Positions 49,938 through 60,545 of a stretch of 64,000 nucleotides of DNA are shown here, in pieces. The notes beneath the pieces are model-generated. The model was given only the letters and a program-made list of their open reading frames with translations, had not been told where the DNA came from and made no database searches. The translations under genes were made by a program, and so were the position numbers. How positions within the stretch are numbered: position 1 is the first letter of the stretch; every line of letters starts with the position of its first letter. The stretch covers positions 1-64,000 of the forward strand of contig NZ_ML660163.1 in the NCBI RefSeq assembly GCF_007004725.1, read 5' to 3'. Source of the stretch: Aliikangiella coralliicola. GTDB taxonomy: Bacteria > Pseudomonadota > Gammaproteobacteria > Enterobacterales > Kangiellaceae.

Positions 49938-52900
49938 CTATGCCTGGCGATACTCTGTTGGTGTTTTACCAAACTTAGCCTTAAAACATCGAACAAAATA
50001 AGTACTGGAACTAAACCCGATACGGTCAGCAATTAGCGCGACCTGCAAATCTTCCTGCAACAATAACGCGCCCTGTTCCAGGCGGTAGTTTCGTAACAGC
50101 TCAGTAAAGCTTTTCCCGAGAATTGCTTTAAGTTTGCGCTGTAGCTGTCGATCACTCATAGCCACTGCAGACGCAATAGTCGACAGCGTCAACTCAGGAA
50201 AGCGGTACTTGTCACTAATGAGCTGCATAATCTTTTCTAAAAACTCTTGATCTTTGCCACTGAGTGCGCCCGCAACATTTCCAAAATCAGCTCCCTGTTC
50301 AGCAACTTCGCTGTAACGGGTCTGCAATATTGTCCTCAGTCCTAATAAATTTTGAATACGCACGATAAGCTCATCAGCGTTAAACGGTTTGGTCACATAA
50401 TCATCTGCAAGCTCTGATAGACCTTTCAACCGGCTCTCTCGGTCACCTTTAGCGGTTAACAGAATAAAGGGAATATGGCTGGTAGCCAGGTCATTGCGAA
50501 TAGTTTCCAGCAACTCAAAACCATTCATTTTCGGCATCATCACATCAGAAATAATCAGATCAGGACTCTTTTCACGAGCCATTGCCGCTCCTTGTTTGCC
50601 ATCGGCAGCTTCCATAATCGCGTAGCGTTGTTGAAGACTTTGCCGTATAAACCCGCGCATCTCGACATTGTCTTCAACCACTAGCAAAGTCTGCTTTTCA
50701 ATTTTTGCACTGGCTTCGGTAGCGGAAGCACCCGCTTTCGTATTCGTCTCTTTGACTCTTATGTTATTAACATCTGTATCAACATCAGTCGTACGACGGT
50801 CGTCAGCAACGGTCGCATGCTTTAACTGTTCAACGATCACTTGTAATTGGTGACTTTCCTCCGGCAGCAACTTGTCTTGATTTATATTGTCAGGCGGACT
50901 GACTCGCGATAAAGAAAAGAAAAATGTGCTTCCTTTGCCCAACTCACTCTGCACGGTTATTTTTCCACCAATCGATTCAACAAGCTCTTTAACTAACGCC
51001 AGTCCAATTCCTGCCCCCGACGCATAATCATCAGCATTTTCCAACCTTGTAAAGCGTTCAAATATTTTTTGCTGAGCCTCTGCCGCGATTCCACAGCCGG
51101 AATCAACAACCTGAAATTGGATGTAGTTGGTTTCACTTTTCAGACTGAGCCTGATCTCGCTACCAAATGGCGAATATTTAAAAGCATTCGAAATTAAATT
51201 AAATAGAATCGTTTCAAGTGAATCTTTAGTGCCCGAAACCCACCATGAATCATCAATAGCCGGTTCAATATTTAAGCTGATATTTTTTTCAGTCATTGTC
51301 GATTGAAAAGACGACACGACAAATTGGCAAATTGACGCCACATGTAGCGAAACCATAGCGTTACTGCGATCACCTCTTAGACGTGCCAAATCTAATAATT
51401 GATCAACCATAAAAAGCAATCGCTGTCCATTGCGTTGAATAAGCTCAACATCTTTTCGTGTCTGCGCCGCAGCCTCCCTATTTTTTATCGCGTCCGCCGG
51501 TCCGAGAATCAAAGTTAATGGTGTTCTGAATTCATGAGAAAGGTTGGCAAATAATTGTTCTTTTGCCATAGTGATAGCCATAGCTGATTGTCGGGCCGTT
51601 TCTGCGATTTTGCGTCGATAAATTAGCCAGAAAATAAACGACACTAACCCAAGAGAAGCGATTAAATATAAACTATAGGCCCACCAAGTGCGCCACCAGG
51701 GTGGTAAAACAGTTATCGATAACGAAACAGGTTCAACTGAATTATCCCAAATTCCTAAATGATTGGTCGACTTTACTTTAAAAACATAGTCTTTCGACGG
51801 TAAAGACGTGAAAACCGCCTCTCTGCGAGTTCCATCGGTATACACCCATTCATCGTTGAGGCCTTCAAGCTTATAGGCATACTGCACTGCATCTGTGTTT
51901 ATAAAATTAACATAGGCAAACTCAATCGAAAAGAAAGTATTATCGGCCGGAATAGTAACTTTACTTGCGTAGTTTATATTTTGACTAAGCACTCCCTCCA
52001 CATTATCTGCGGAGGGTGTAAGGCTTTTATTCATCACTTTAAAGTTTGTCAGAGCCAGTTGACCAGTTAATTTCTCAGGCTTCACCTCATCAAGGTTTAT
52101 GTCGAACAACTGATTTCCCGTGCTAATTAAAAAGCGATTATTGTCGAATAAAAAACCATTGCTATTCGCGAGTTGACCGCTAGTATCATTATTTAACCCA
52201 AGATATCCTAAGTTCATTGCGCAGGTTATACACTGAGCTTCAATCCGGTTATTGGCTATACTATTTACCCGATATAAATCTTTTGATGAGCTGATTAATA
52301 GTTCATTCGAATCTTGCTTGAGGTATAAACCGGTGACTCTTTCCTGGTTAGATTTTTCTAGTTCTGTTTTTTCTAGTTCTGTTTTTTCTAGTTCTGTTTT
52401 TTCTGTCGCAGCAACACCAAAACCCTCAATGGTTATTTTAGTGATTTGTTCAGACTGTAAATCGAATTTAAATAGCCCAAGCTTTTCACTACTGACCCAG
52501 ATATTCTGTTCCCACTTTAATACCGCATAAACATTACCTGTTAAAAAAGGCAGCTGTGTATATTTTCGCGTCCTTTTATCATACCAGTACAAAGATTTAT
52601 CTAATTTTTCAGCGTTCCCTGATATCCACAGCATTTTCTCCGCATTAATATCGATAAAATTTACCAGGTTAAAATCAAGACCAAGATTGGAAAAACGATC
52701 AGTAGTCTCATCATATTGAATGAATCCGGAGCCCTTGCTTTTTGAGTGCATAAAAGTCGTGCCATATAAAATGCCACTCGCGTCGGGATGCAAAGTTAAA
52801 ATAGAATTGACCGCTAAGTTCTCGTTCGTATTACTACTAAATTGATATTGCTTTGATTGATTTGTTTTTGGATTATAACGGTAAGCGCCGCCGCCGACAG

Positions 52901-54158
52901 TCCCCACCCAGAGTTGATTGTTCTGATCAAAAGAAAGATCGGTGATAATCTGGTTAAATGTGGTTAACTTTTCAAGTCTATTATCCTTTTGAAAACGATA
53001 AACCGTTTTACCGCAAGCGAAATAGACACTTTCATTAAATTCAAACATACGCAACGGTGTACAATTATCCTCTCCCATATTGAGCCACTGCGCCAGGTTC
53101 CTGGTGTTTTTCTTGAGTTGGCTCAATCCGCGTAATGTTAAGGCCCACACGGTTTGTTGATTGTCAAAAAATAAACCGCCAAAAATCCCGTTAGTCGATA
53201 GCGTAGAATTGACTCCTTTAACTTCTCGAAAGTGGGAAAAAGTCTCGGCCTCCGGGTCAAACCTGACCACACCAGAATTATGCAGTCCCAACCAAAGGTA
53301 ACCGTCCAAATCTTCTACAATGCTCGTTGTCAAGTTAGCCAGCATCCCTTTTGTCTTCACTCGCTCATTAGATTCATCTAAAGGTGTATAATGTTGAAAG
53401 TTTTGAGTTGCCGGGTTAAATCGATCAATTCCAGTCACAGTTCCCAACCAGATCTGCTTTTTGCTATCTTCAAAAATAGAGATAACAAATGCGCTGCTAA
53501 CTGAATCGGATTTCTTAGGGTCGTGTTTGAAACGCACTAACTCGTCGTTTTTAAATAGATAAACCCCATTAGTATTTGCAGTGGAACACCAGATATTGCC
53601 ACTAGAATCGAGCAACAATCTGACAATGTTATCTGAAGCCGGAATATCAATTGATAATTGTTTTTTTATCGCCAGTGTTTGTTCGTCGAGAACAAATATC
53701 TTACTGCCTGAGGCAACGACAAGCTCAGAATTTTTTTGCACGAGTGCATCGATTGGCAAATTTACCAACTGACTATGCAAACTTTCATCATCACCATAAT
53801 AGACAAACTGTTCTGACTGGAATTCATAGGAAACCAGTCCAAAATCGCTAGTGCCTATCCAAAGGTTATCTCCACCTCCCTTTATTACGTCAGTAACATT
53901 TGATATCGAAAATCGCTGAAATTCAAGCGAAGTTTTCAAGTCACTACCATCATAACGAAACATGCCATCGTCGCCGACTAACCAGATAAATCCCCGATGA
54001 TCTTGCGCAGCAATGGCAATTTTGCCTAACTTGGTTTTATTGACCTGCTCGATATTAATCACTGGCGCACCAACATTGATGAATTCAAATGCAAAAGCGG
54101 GCGTTAAAAAAAGAACAGATAAAACGATGGTAGCTCGAATAAAATGACGACTTAGCAT
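49938..54158 (-). CDS. Hybrid two-component system regulator (propeller-Y_Y_Y-HK-REC-AraC)
   Basis: 1406 aa in one chain. Signal peptide (1-23), many two-component propeller repeats (FIWLVGDDGMFRYDG, NLWIGTSDFGL, QIWLGTVTGIDRFN and others, about 50-680), a Y_Y_Y domain (about 745-825), one membrane helix (about 835-855), HisKA with His875 (NLSHEFRTPLT), HATPase, receiver with Asp1205 (ISDVMMPKMNG), and an AraC-type DNA-binding domain (about 1300-1406). This HTCS layout is common for polysaccharide sensing in Bacteroidetes and rarer in gammaproteobacteria. A 15-bp tandem repeat encodes KTELE copies near residue 590. No glycan-use genes are next to it; flanking genes encode secreted hydrolases and an adhesive lipoprotein. 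Confidence 0.93.
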   Translation of the reverse strand: MLSRHFIRATIVLSVLFLTPAFAFEFINVGAPVINIEQVNKTKLGKIAIAAQDHRGFIWLVGDDGMFRYDGSDLKTSLEFQRFSISNVTDVIKGGGDNLWIGTSDFGLVSYEFQSEQFVYYGDDESLHSQLVNLPIDALVQKNSELVVASGSKIFVLDEQTLAIKKQLSIDIPASDNIVRLLLDSSGNIWCSTANTNGVYLFKNDELVRFKHDPKKSDSVSSAFVISIFEDSKKQIWLGTVTGIDRFNPATQNFQHYTPLDESNERVKTKGMLANLTTSIVEDLDGYLWLGLHNSGVVRFDPEAETFSHFREVKGVNSTLSTNGIFGGLFFDNQQTVWALTLRGLSQLKKNTRNLAQWLNMGEDNCTPLRMFEFNESVYFACGKTVYRFQKDNRLEKLTTFNQIITDLSFDQNNQLWVGTVGGGAYRYNPKTNQSKQYQFSSNTNENLAVNSILTLHPDASGILYGTTFMHSKSKGSGFIQYDETTDRFSNLGLDFNLVNFIDINAEKMLWISGNAEKLDKSLYWYDKRTRKYTQLPFLTGNVYAVLKWEQNIWVSSEKLGLFKFDLQSEQITKITIEGFGVAATEKTELEKTELEKTELEKSNQERVTGLYLKQDSNELLISSSKDLYRVNSIANNRIEAQCITCAMNLGYLGLNNDTSGQLANSNGFLFDNNRFLISTGNQLFDINLDEVKPEKLTGQLALTNFKVMNKSLTPSADNVEGVLSQNINYASKVTIPADNTFFSIEFAYVNFINTDAVQYAYKLEGLNDEWVYTDGTRREAVFTSLPSKDYVFKVKSTNHLGIWDNSVEPVSLSITVLPPWWRTWWAYSLYLIASLGLVSFIFWLIYRRKIAETARQSAMAITMAKEQLFANLSHEFRTPLTLILGPADAIKNREAAAQTRKDVELIQRNGQRLLFMVDQLLDLARLRGDRSNAMVSLHVASICQFVVSSFQSTMTEKNISLNIEPAIDDSWWVSGTKDSLETILFNLISNAFKYSPFGSEIRLSLKSETNYIQFQVVDSGCGIAAEAQQKIFERFTRLENADDYASGAGIGLALVKELVESIGGKITVQSELGKGSTFFFSLSRVSPPDNINQDKLLPEESHQLQVIVEQLKHATVADDRRTTDVDTDVNNIRVKETNTKAGASATEASAKIEKQTLLVVEDNVEMRGFIRQSLQQRYAIMEAADGKQGAAMAREKSPDLIISDVMMPKMNGFELLETIRNDLATSHIPFILLTAKGDRESRLKGLSELADDYVTKPFNADELIVRIQNLLGLRTILQTRYSEVAEQGADFGNVAGALSGKDQEFLEKIMQLISDKYRFPELTLSTIASAVAMSDRQLQRKLKAILGKSFTELLRNYRLEQGALLLQEDLQVALIADRIGFSSSTYFVRCFKAKFGKTPTEYRQA
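52358..52403. repeat. 15-bp tandem repeat inside the hybrid regulator gene
   Basis: About three perfect copies of a 15-bp unit (TTTTTCTAGTTCTGT phase) encode repeated Lys-Thr-Glu-Leu-Glu in the sensor part. Because 15 is a multiple of 3, copy changes would lengthen or shorten the loop without a frameshift. Confidence 0.9.
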
Positions 54159-54408
54159 ATTAACTAACTATTTAAACTTTCAGCTGGAAAACGGTGAATT
54201 GGGTTAGACCTGAGTATACTGTGATTTTTTATTGATTTGTTATAGATTGATCGTATCGATAAAAATTCAATATTTATTCCCCCGGTTATCCTCGCACGGC
54301 AGGATGTTTTTTAGACTGGTGTGCAAAAAAATGCTTTGACGTCAACCACAGCCGCCCCGAATTAAAACTGGAGCGGCCGGAGTTTATCTTTGAACTGATT
54401 TAAAGGCT

Positions 54409-56409
54409 TTACTGATACAAATCAACAAACACATCGCAATGACTTTTGTCAGCAACACACCAGGCAGTCAAGTTTGCCAGCAAATTGATTTCAGTTGGGG
54501 TTAATTCTGTATTCAGAGTTCCATAATATGGAAAGTCATCGGGCAGCAAAGCTTTGACATCATCAGAAAGCTGGCTCACCCACTGTTCGACCCAGTTGGT
54601 ATACACCCAAACAACATTAATATTATCTCGCGTCTTCACGCCAAACCATTGATTTTCAACAACGTCCATTGTCTGTTTAAATGTTGCAGGCTTGTCTTCT
54701 CCATTTCCCGTTGCTCCCCACAATCCGGTAAGTAATTCGGCAAACTTCTTTGCCGGAAACACTTTACTGTTGGCATATTCAGGTGAAGAAGGTTTGCTAT
54801 CGCCTTGATAAAGTTGATAAGTTCCAGAATCTGAATCAAATGGCTGGTATCCAAACAGTGGTGGAATTTGCGAATCCACTTTAATGTTGGTAGTAATTTC
54901 AAGGGTGGTTTCGTCTACCAGAATATGGCTCTCATCGTTGATAGGTTCAAGTGGTGTCGGCGTATTGACAAATGCAATGACATTATCAATATCTTGATAC
55001 GACAACATCGCCGCGACACCGGTATTCTCCAAGCTTCCTCCGTCTGCAAATCGAGTTGCTTTAATGTCAGTTTCTGGTTTTGCATCGGTCACAGGCCAAT
55101 AATAATACTGTGGAATGATATTTTTGATACCAATTTCTTTCATATCGGCTTTAAGTGCTGTGTGAGTAAATCCTAGTTTGGTGACTTCTTTTTGAAATTC
55201 GCGTCGTGTTTTAGTAGCTGCTTTGGTCGATTTTATTTGGCTGATAAAATCTTTAAGCGAATCGCTCTCGCTATCTAACAAATGATCACCTAAGAACTTT
55301 TCTGCAGCGTCACCGCGTTCTTCAACGGCTTTCAAATATTGGTCGAAATCAGCTTCCCAGGTTTTAAAAATATTCTCTAGCGTTTCTGCAAATGCCGCGC
55401 TACTCGATCCCACAATATCTAATAAAGAAAACGGCCTGTTTTCAGAAATTCCTACTAGATTTTTTTCATCACCAACACCGATATCGATCAATTCAGAATT
55501 GAAGGAAAATGAAGTAACACCGCCGCCACCTGGTTTCTTGCCATTGGCGTCAGTTCCGCCGGGTTTCCCGATAATTCCAGTATAAAAAGGCGTGCATTGA
55601 ACCGGAGCCAGAAATTTAAATCCTTTACTGCTCACAACCAGATCAGGTCTTGCATCATTAACAAACATCGCCGTATTACAAATTAAGAACGGTCTTTCGA
55701 CTCTGCCATCATCTTGCGAAAGCTGATGCCCCGTTAAATCTCCAAACGTCGCATTTTGATAAGGAAAGCTTTTAATTTGCTCAATCGTTGACTCGTTAAA
55801 TGTAAAATAGGTTGTAGGTGCTTCAGCTTCTCCCGGCGTATAGAGTCCGTATGGTTTTAAAATGTTATCGGCAATAACAGTTTGCCATAACATGTGAGCT
55901 GGTGTTCCATGAAATTTGTAAAGCCAGAAAGCTTGCAATGCAATATCAATGACAGAGAAGTTGGATGTGATATTTTCACCGGCGTTACCAGCGGGCAATT
56001 CATCTAATGTTTCTGATAACTGGTGCCCAGTAGTTTTCGTCGGAACTAGCTGTCCAGGATCATCAACATAGGTATTTAAATAATCATCATCGGTAACCGC
56101 AGGGTCGGTCAGATAGGCATAAGTGACGCCTAACCAGGAACCACCGGACACAGTCGATATGGCTTTGGTTTGTGACAGCAAATCTCCGTGACCATTTGAC
56201 AACGTTTTAAGTGCACGAAGTTGTCCCATAGCTGAGCTCAAGGCTCTAGAACCACCACCGCTTAAACAAACACCCACATTACCCGGCGTTGGATTTTTTC
56301 TGTTTTTAACAAAATCATCAACTTTTAAACCTGCCGAAGGTGTCGGTGTTAATTCGGCGGTAAATTTTTCTGCTTTGGAATTTTTTCGAAATAAATTTAA
56401 CACATCCAT
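54409..56409 (-). CDS. Phospholipase A2/lysophospholipase-like (patatin-type fold) enzyme
   Basis: 666 aa. Oxyanion motif CLSGGGSRA (49-57) and nucleophile motif STVSGGSW (Ser88), then RFADGGSLENTG with the catalytic Asp of the Ser-Asp dyad. This arrangement is that of the cPLA2/phospholipase B catalytic domain. It should release fatty acids from phospholipids. No signal peptide is present (MDVLNLFRKNSKAEKF), so it is cytoplasmic or exported by a leaderless route. AAAGGAG precedes the ATG. Large insertions lengthen it compared with bacterial patatins. Confidence 0.85.
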   Translation of the reverse strand: MDVLNLFRKNSKAEKFTAELTPTPSAGLKVDDFVKNRKNPTPGNVGVCLSGGGSRALSSAMGQLRALKTLSNGHGDLLSQTKAISTVSGGSWLGVTYAYLTDPAVTDDDYLNTYVDDPGQLVPTKTTGHQLSETLDELPAGNAGENITSNFSVIDIALQAFWLYKFHGTPAHMLWQTVIADNILKPYGLYTPGEAEAPTTYFTFNESTIEQIKSFPYQNATFGDLTGHQLSQDDGRVERPFLICNTAMFVNDARPDLVVSSKGFKFLAPVQCTPFYTGIIGKPGGTDANGKKPGGGGVTSFSFNSELIDIGVGDEKNLVGISENRPFSLLDIVGSSSAAFAETLENIFKTWEADFDQYLKAVEERGDAAEKFLGDHLLDSESDSLKDFISQIKSTKAATKTRREFQKEVTKLGFTHTALKADMKEIGIKNIIPQYYYWPVTDAKPETDIKATRFADGGSLENTGVAAMLSYQDIDNVIAFVNTPTPLEPINDESHILVDETTLEITTNIKVDSQIPPLFGYQPFDSDSGTYQLYQGDSKPSSPEYANSKVFPAKKFAELLTGLWGATGNGEDKPATFKQTMDVVENQWFGVKTRDNINVVWVYTNWVEQWVSQLSDDVKALLPDDFPYYGTLNTELTPTEINLLANLTAWCVADKSHCDVFVDLYQ

Positions 56410-56554
56410 CGTCTTTGCTCCTTTGCCATTTCATTGAGTGAAAACAGTGCAACGATGAGTATAGGATATTAAATGGTAAGATTTAGCGGCGATTAGAATT
56501 TGTTTTTTTATTTATCTCAAATTGATAAATAAAATAGGAAAGCGGCGAAAATAA

Positions 56555-56590
56555 TTGACGGTTTATCACCAAAAAGCAATAAACCGTCAA
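56555..56590 (-). terminator. Terminator of the M43-type metalloprotease gene
   Basis: A perfect 12-bp stem TTGACGGTTTAT/ATAAACCGTCAA with a 12-nt loop, 18 nt past the stop codon at 56608, followed by TTATTTTC on the minus strand. Confidence 0.75.
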
Positions 56591-56607
56591 TAAAGAATAT
56601 TAAACCA

Positions 56608-59600
56608 TTAATTCGCGCGACAGCCAGCGTCAAAGTCAACCATAATTGTGGCTCCAGTCCCCTGGCCACTAATCTTCAGATAAGACCAATACTTGGTATC
56701 ACCCGAAACTTCGATGCACTCACTATTAGTCGCTCCTCGCGATTCAGCGTCAAAATCGTTATCACTTGGCCAGCCATCATTTTTATAGAGTACGTCAAGA
56801 TTCCCCTGACCATGTCCCATGGTAATCGCAATACTCTGATGTTCATTAACATTACCGATACTTAACCAGATAACGCTCTTCTCTCCCAAACAGGTTGCGA
56901 CCCCCGGCTCAAGTCGACCGCCAGTAACCGGCGACTGCGTTTGACAAGCATCAGGTAATTCGTTGGCACTTGCGGTGACATTCGCGCTGGTGCTAACAGA
57001 ATGACTGACACCATCATCATCGGTCACCGTTAAAGTCACCGTGTATTGTCCGCTGGTGGAATAATTGTGAGTTGGATTCTCATCTGTACTACTGTTTCCG
57101 TCACCGAAATCCCAGAGATAGCTTTGAATAAAGCCATCAGAATCGGTTGATCCCTCACTGCTAAAGTCGATACCGGTATTAACGACGCCAGAATAAGGAC
57201 CATTGACTTTAGCCGTAGGCGCTTCATTACTCGCCTCACTGATCAACACACTATAATCCTCTATTTCACCGTCTCCCATGTCACCACAAGCCGAAGAAGG
57301 TTCGCTATGGTATTTCATGGCGATGCGGATGCGCGTTTTTACGCCGACTACCCCTTGCGGAATATTGATATTGCCAGTCACGGTTCCTTTACCAGAAAGA
57401 CCGCTCAATACTTTTTCGTTACTGTTGTTAAACTCTCCATCACCGTCAAAGTCAATCCACGCAACCCAGTGCTCGCTGTAGTTTCCGCCGGCAGTGAGTT
57501 CAATCGAATTGTCACCTTGAACAAACGGAATTGTTAAGCTGGTGTTATCCGCATACCCGTCAGCCTCACTGGTATTTTCAAAACCATTAGCGGCTACCTT
57601 GGCAATCCACTCATATTTGGTATTGCCTGTTACCGAACAATATTCAACATCACTAACAGTGACTTCCGCTGTATCGCTATGACTCGCACCATTATTATCG
57701 GTGACAGTCAACACGGCGATATGGATCCCTGCCGAAGTATAAGCGTGTTGAGGATTAGCCTGATTACTCGTTTCACCGTCGCCGAATGTCCAATGGTAAT
57801 TCAAGATTGTTCCATCAGTATCAATCGATCCTTCACTACTAAACTGTATGACCTGGTTGGTGTTAGCTGCGTATGGTCCGTTCGCTTCAGCAGTTGGCGT
57901 CTGGTTTTCTTGATTGACAGTCACTAGCGCAGAATCACTAGCAATATTTCCATCGTTATCAGTCACAGTTAATGTTGCAGTGAACTCGCCGCTAGAGCTA
58001 TACGCATGTTCCGGATTTGCCAGGTTGCTCGTATTTCCGTCACCGAAATCCCACTGATAACCGGTGATGCTTCCATCATTGTCGACGGAACCAGCACTAC
58101 TGAAATGAATACTGTTACCGACGTTTCCAGTATAGGGACCGTTTGCTTCTGCGACAGGTAACTCTGATGCAACTTGTCGCTCATAATAAACGGTTAAAGT
58201 CGCGCCACTATAATCAAGGAAAGGCACAAGCAAAAGATTTAACTCTCCACCGGAATTTATTTCACAATACTCACTCAGTCTGGGGGCACTAAAAGGGCCA
58301 CAATCAAAAGTTTCCGTAGTAGGAACCGAATTCACACCAACATAAAGATCAGGATCACCCTCGTATCCACCCGCAATAACCACTATCGTTCGCACCGCGT
58401 CAGCAGGTACTGTCACTTTGTAGGTCTTTGGTTCATCACCTTTGGTCGCGCCTAGATCTTTCTCCTCTAGCAAGAAAATCCTCTCACAGCCATCACACAA
58501 AGTCGGATCTTCTGCGCCGATAATTTGTAAATGCGCGTTGCTGTAATCTGAAAACGCATCGATGGTTGTATAATAAGTTTCGCTATTTGAAGGCCCGGTT
58601 ATCGTGATTAGTTCCGGCGTACCACTTGAGCGGAAAGAAATAAAATCAGCGGTCCAGGTATCGCCATTTTTTTCAGGCGCGACGCCTTTTGAAACATATA
58701 AATCAGGATCTTCGGTGTAGCCATCCAGATAAAAAGCAACCGCCTCTGTACCAACAGGAATATCGACGGTCACAGTATCTGTCTCGCCTTTTTGTGCAGA
58801 AATATTTTCTACTTCTTTAATCAGTTCACCCTGAGGTTTCGTGTCCACTCCAGAACCATCCCAAGGATGCTCTGCATTACTGGTTAAGTCTTCTAATCCA
58901 ACCGCGATCAAGTTTTCGTTTGACCATAAAGTTGCTCGTGCTGCACCATGAAGCGCCGCAGTCATACGTTTAACCTGGTCACCGGTGTACATCGCATAAT
59001 TATTGGAATAATGCATGAAATTTTCGGTGTTGGTTGGTTGTCCCAAACAGTTAGTCGCGTTGCCCTGAAGAATACTGCTACTCATTTGTGGTGTGTCACA
59101 CACTCTATCACCCGTTGACGCACAAAATGCTTCTTGGTGAACGGAGCAACTATCTCCGTCAAAAACATGAGGCAAGTTTAACCAGTGTCCAAACTCGTGA
59201 GTTAATACTGAGCGGAAGTTTTCGCTGGTATTAGTTCCAACGTAATCGCCGTTGTAAACAACTCGAGCAGTTCCCGCTTCTGACATGCTCACTTGTGGAT
59301 ACCAGGCAACGCCGGAATTATTCGTTTTACCGTCATCATACAAATCATGCATGAAGTAGATATTCATATATTTATAATTATCCCAGGAGTCGGCCGCAAT
59401 TTGTGCATTAAATTTTGAACCATCTCCATAACCAGCCTGCTCACGATCGTAGCGAACGATACCATTTGTTGAATTACCGTCAGGGTCTTTTTTCGCCAAA
59501 ACAAATTCAATATCAAGATTTTCTCTTATTGCCTGAAACTCTTCAGCAATGGGTCCGTCTTGAGTATTCAGTCCGCGAAAATCCTCGTTCGTCTTATTTA

Positions 59601-60024
59601 AAGCATCAATAATTTTTTCATCGGTTAAGCAGTTACCGCCGTTATCACAATTGAAGCGAGACCCATATACATGAACAACCACCGGAATATAATATCGTCC
59701 TGGGGCACCATCGCCGACAGCAGCTGCCTTGTTTTTTTTCAAAGATAGCTGGTTTAAAATTTTTCTTGATAAGCTTGATTTATTTTTTAGATCTGATTTG
59801 TTTTCTTTCTGAACCTGTGACCAACTTTGGCCATTAAAATCAGTGCCACAGACATTTCCCACCGTAGCGCTTTTTAATTTCAGATCAGCAAACTTAACAC
59901 TACTAAAACTGAAGTGTGATTCATTGACGTTATTTTTTTCCTGAGAAACTCCTGCAGATGCAACACAACTTATTGCTGAAAATAGCAATAATATGGGGCG
60001 AACTACTTTGGATTTGTAAAGCAT
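56608..60024 (-). CDS. Secreted M43-type zinc metalloprotease with PPC, PKD and GEVED domains
   Basis: 1138 aa from ATG 60024 (GGAGG upstream, followed by a signal peptide). The zinc motif His276-Glu277-x-x-His280-x-x-x-x-x-His286 (HEFGHWLNLPH) and the Met-turn region NFMHYSNN mark a metzincin of the pappalysin/cytophagalysin family; the propeptide (about 25-120) probably holds a Cys switch (VGNVCGTDF). Downstream: two PPC-like domains (DPDLYVSKG, DPDLYVGVN), PKD domains (three copies of WDFGDGN- or WTFGDGE-type motifs), a GEVED domain between the second and third PKD (DGEIEDYSV) and a C-terminal PPC-like domain. Extracellular protein digestion is the likely role. Confidence 0.92.
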   Translation of the reverse strand: MLYKSKVVRPILLLFSAISCVASAGVSQEKNNVNESHFSFSSVKFADLKLKSATVGNVCGTDFNGQSWSQVQKENKSDLKNKSSLSRKILNQLSLKKNKAAAVGDGAPGRYYIPVVVHVYGSRFNCDNGGNCLTDEKIIDALNKTNEDFRGLNTQDGPIAEEFQAIRENLDIEFVLAKKDPDGNSTNGIVRYDREQAGYGDGSKFNAQIAADSWDNYKYMNIYFMHDLYDDGKTNNSGVAWYPQVSMSEAGTARVVYNGDYVGTNTSENFRSVLTHEFGHWLNLPHVFDGDSCSVHQEAFCASTGDRVCDTPQMSSSILQGNATNCLGQPTNTENFMHYSNNYAMYTGDQVKRMTAALHGAARATLWSNENLIAVGLEDLTSNAEHPWDGSGVDTKPQGELIKEVENISAQKGETDTVTVDIPVGTEAVAFYLDGYTEDPDLYVSKGVAPEKNGDTWTADFISFRSSGTPELITITGPSNSETYYTTIDAFSDYSNAHLQIIGAEDPTLCDGCERIFLLEEKDLGATKGDEPKTYKVTVPADAVRTIVVIAGGYEGDPDLYVGVNSVPTTETFDCGPFSAPRLSEYCEINSGGELNLLLVPFLDYSGATLTVYYERQVASELPVAEANGPYTGNVGNSIHFSSAGSVDNDGSITGYQWDFGDGNTSNLANPEHAYSSSGEFTATLTVTDNDGNIASDSALVTVNQENQTPTAEANGPYAANTNQVIQFSSEGSIDTDGTILNYHWTFGDGETSNQANPQHAYTSAGIHIAVLTVTDNNGASHSDTAEVTVSDVEYCSVTGNTKYEWIAKVAANGFENTSEADGYADNTSLTIPFVQGDNSIELTAGGNYSEHWVAWIDFDGDGEFNNSNEKVLSGLSGKGTVTGNINIPQGVVGVKTRIRIAMKYHSEPSSACGDMGDGEIEDYSVLISEASNEAPTAKVNGPYSGVVNTGIDFSSEGSTDSDGFIQSYLWDFGDGNSSTDENPTHNYSTSGQYTVTLTVTDDDGVSHSVSTSANVTASANELPDACQTQSPVTGGRLEPGVATCLGEKSVIWLSIGNVNEHQSIAITMGHGQGNLDVLYKNDGWPSDNDFDAESRGATNSECIEVSGDTKYWSYLKISGQGTGATIMVDFDAGCRAN

Positions 60025-60545
60025 TAAAATTTCCTCCAATTGTTTTTGTTTGTCATGAGAGTCGAGGCTCCCTTTTTTATTTTTTGCATCCAGCATTTCA
60101 ACCTGGCTTTACATTAGCCAGTAAAAATTAGCTGCTGGATTCATCGGTCCTAGTTATTTTTTATTGGTAATGTCGGGGAACAATCACTCCCCTTTTATTA
60201 AAATTTTTAGTTATCGAATTGATTATGTGTAAGCATGAACAATACATCAGGCAGCATGCATTGTATACAATATATTATAATATAAATAAGATTTATTGAA
60301 TTAAAATTTAACTTACCGCGTTCAATTTTAAATTTGGATAAATAGCTTGGTTGGAAAGTAAGGCTAGGCTGAAAATTTATTTGAGACTGCATGAGTTTAA
60401 TAATTCATGCGCATTCGTAGGTTAATCACAAAGTATCTTTCTGTGGTTTATTATTCCGCGGTTAATTAATTTAAATTACAAAATTGAGTAGTAATGGCTT
60501 GTTTAAAAATAATAAATAATGTTATTCAGATAGCTGTTAAATAAA
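60025..60545. other. AT-rich divergent spacer
   Basis: 520 nt between the metalloprotease gene and two small rightward frames. Contains palindromes ATTGTATACAAT (60260-60271) and TATATTATAATATA (60271-60284), which may be operator or promoter sequence. A 61-codon frame on the minus strand here has no ribosome site and I do not call it. Confidence 0.45.

Noticed and set aside
54350..54377. GC-rich hairpin after the PLA2-like gene as terminator
   Set aside because: A stem (GCCGC.CC with GG.GCGGC) exists, but no T-run follows on the minus strand, so I did not list it as a feature.
60207..60392. 61-codon frame on the minus strand
   Set aside because: No ribosome site, biased AT-driven composition, and it covers palindromic AT-rich spacer sequence.
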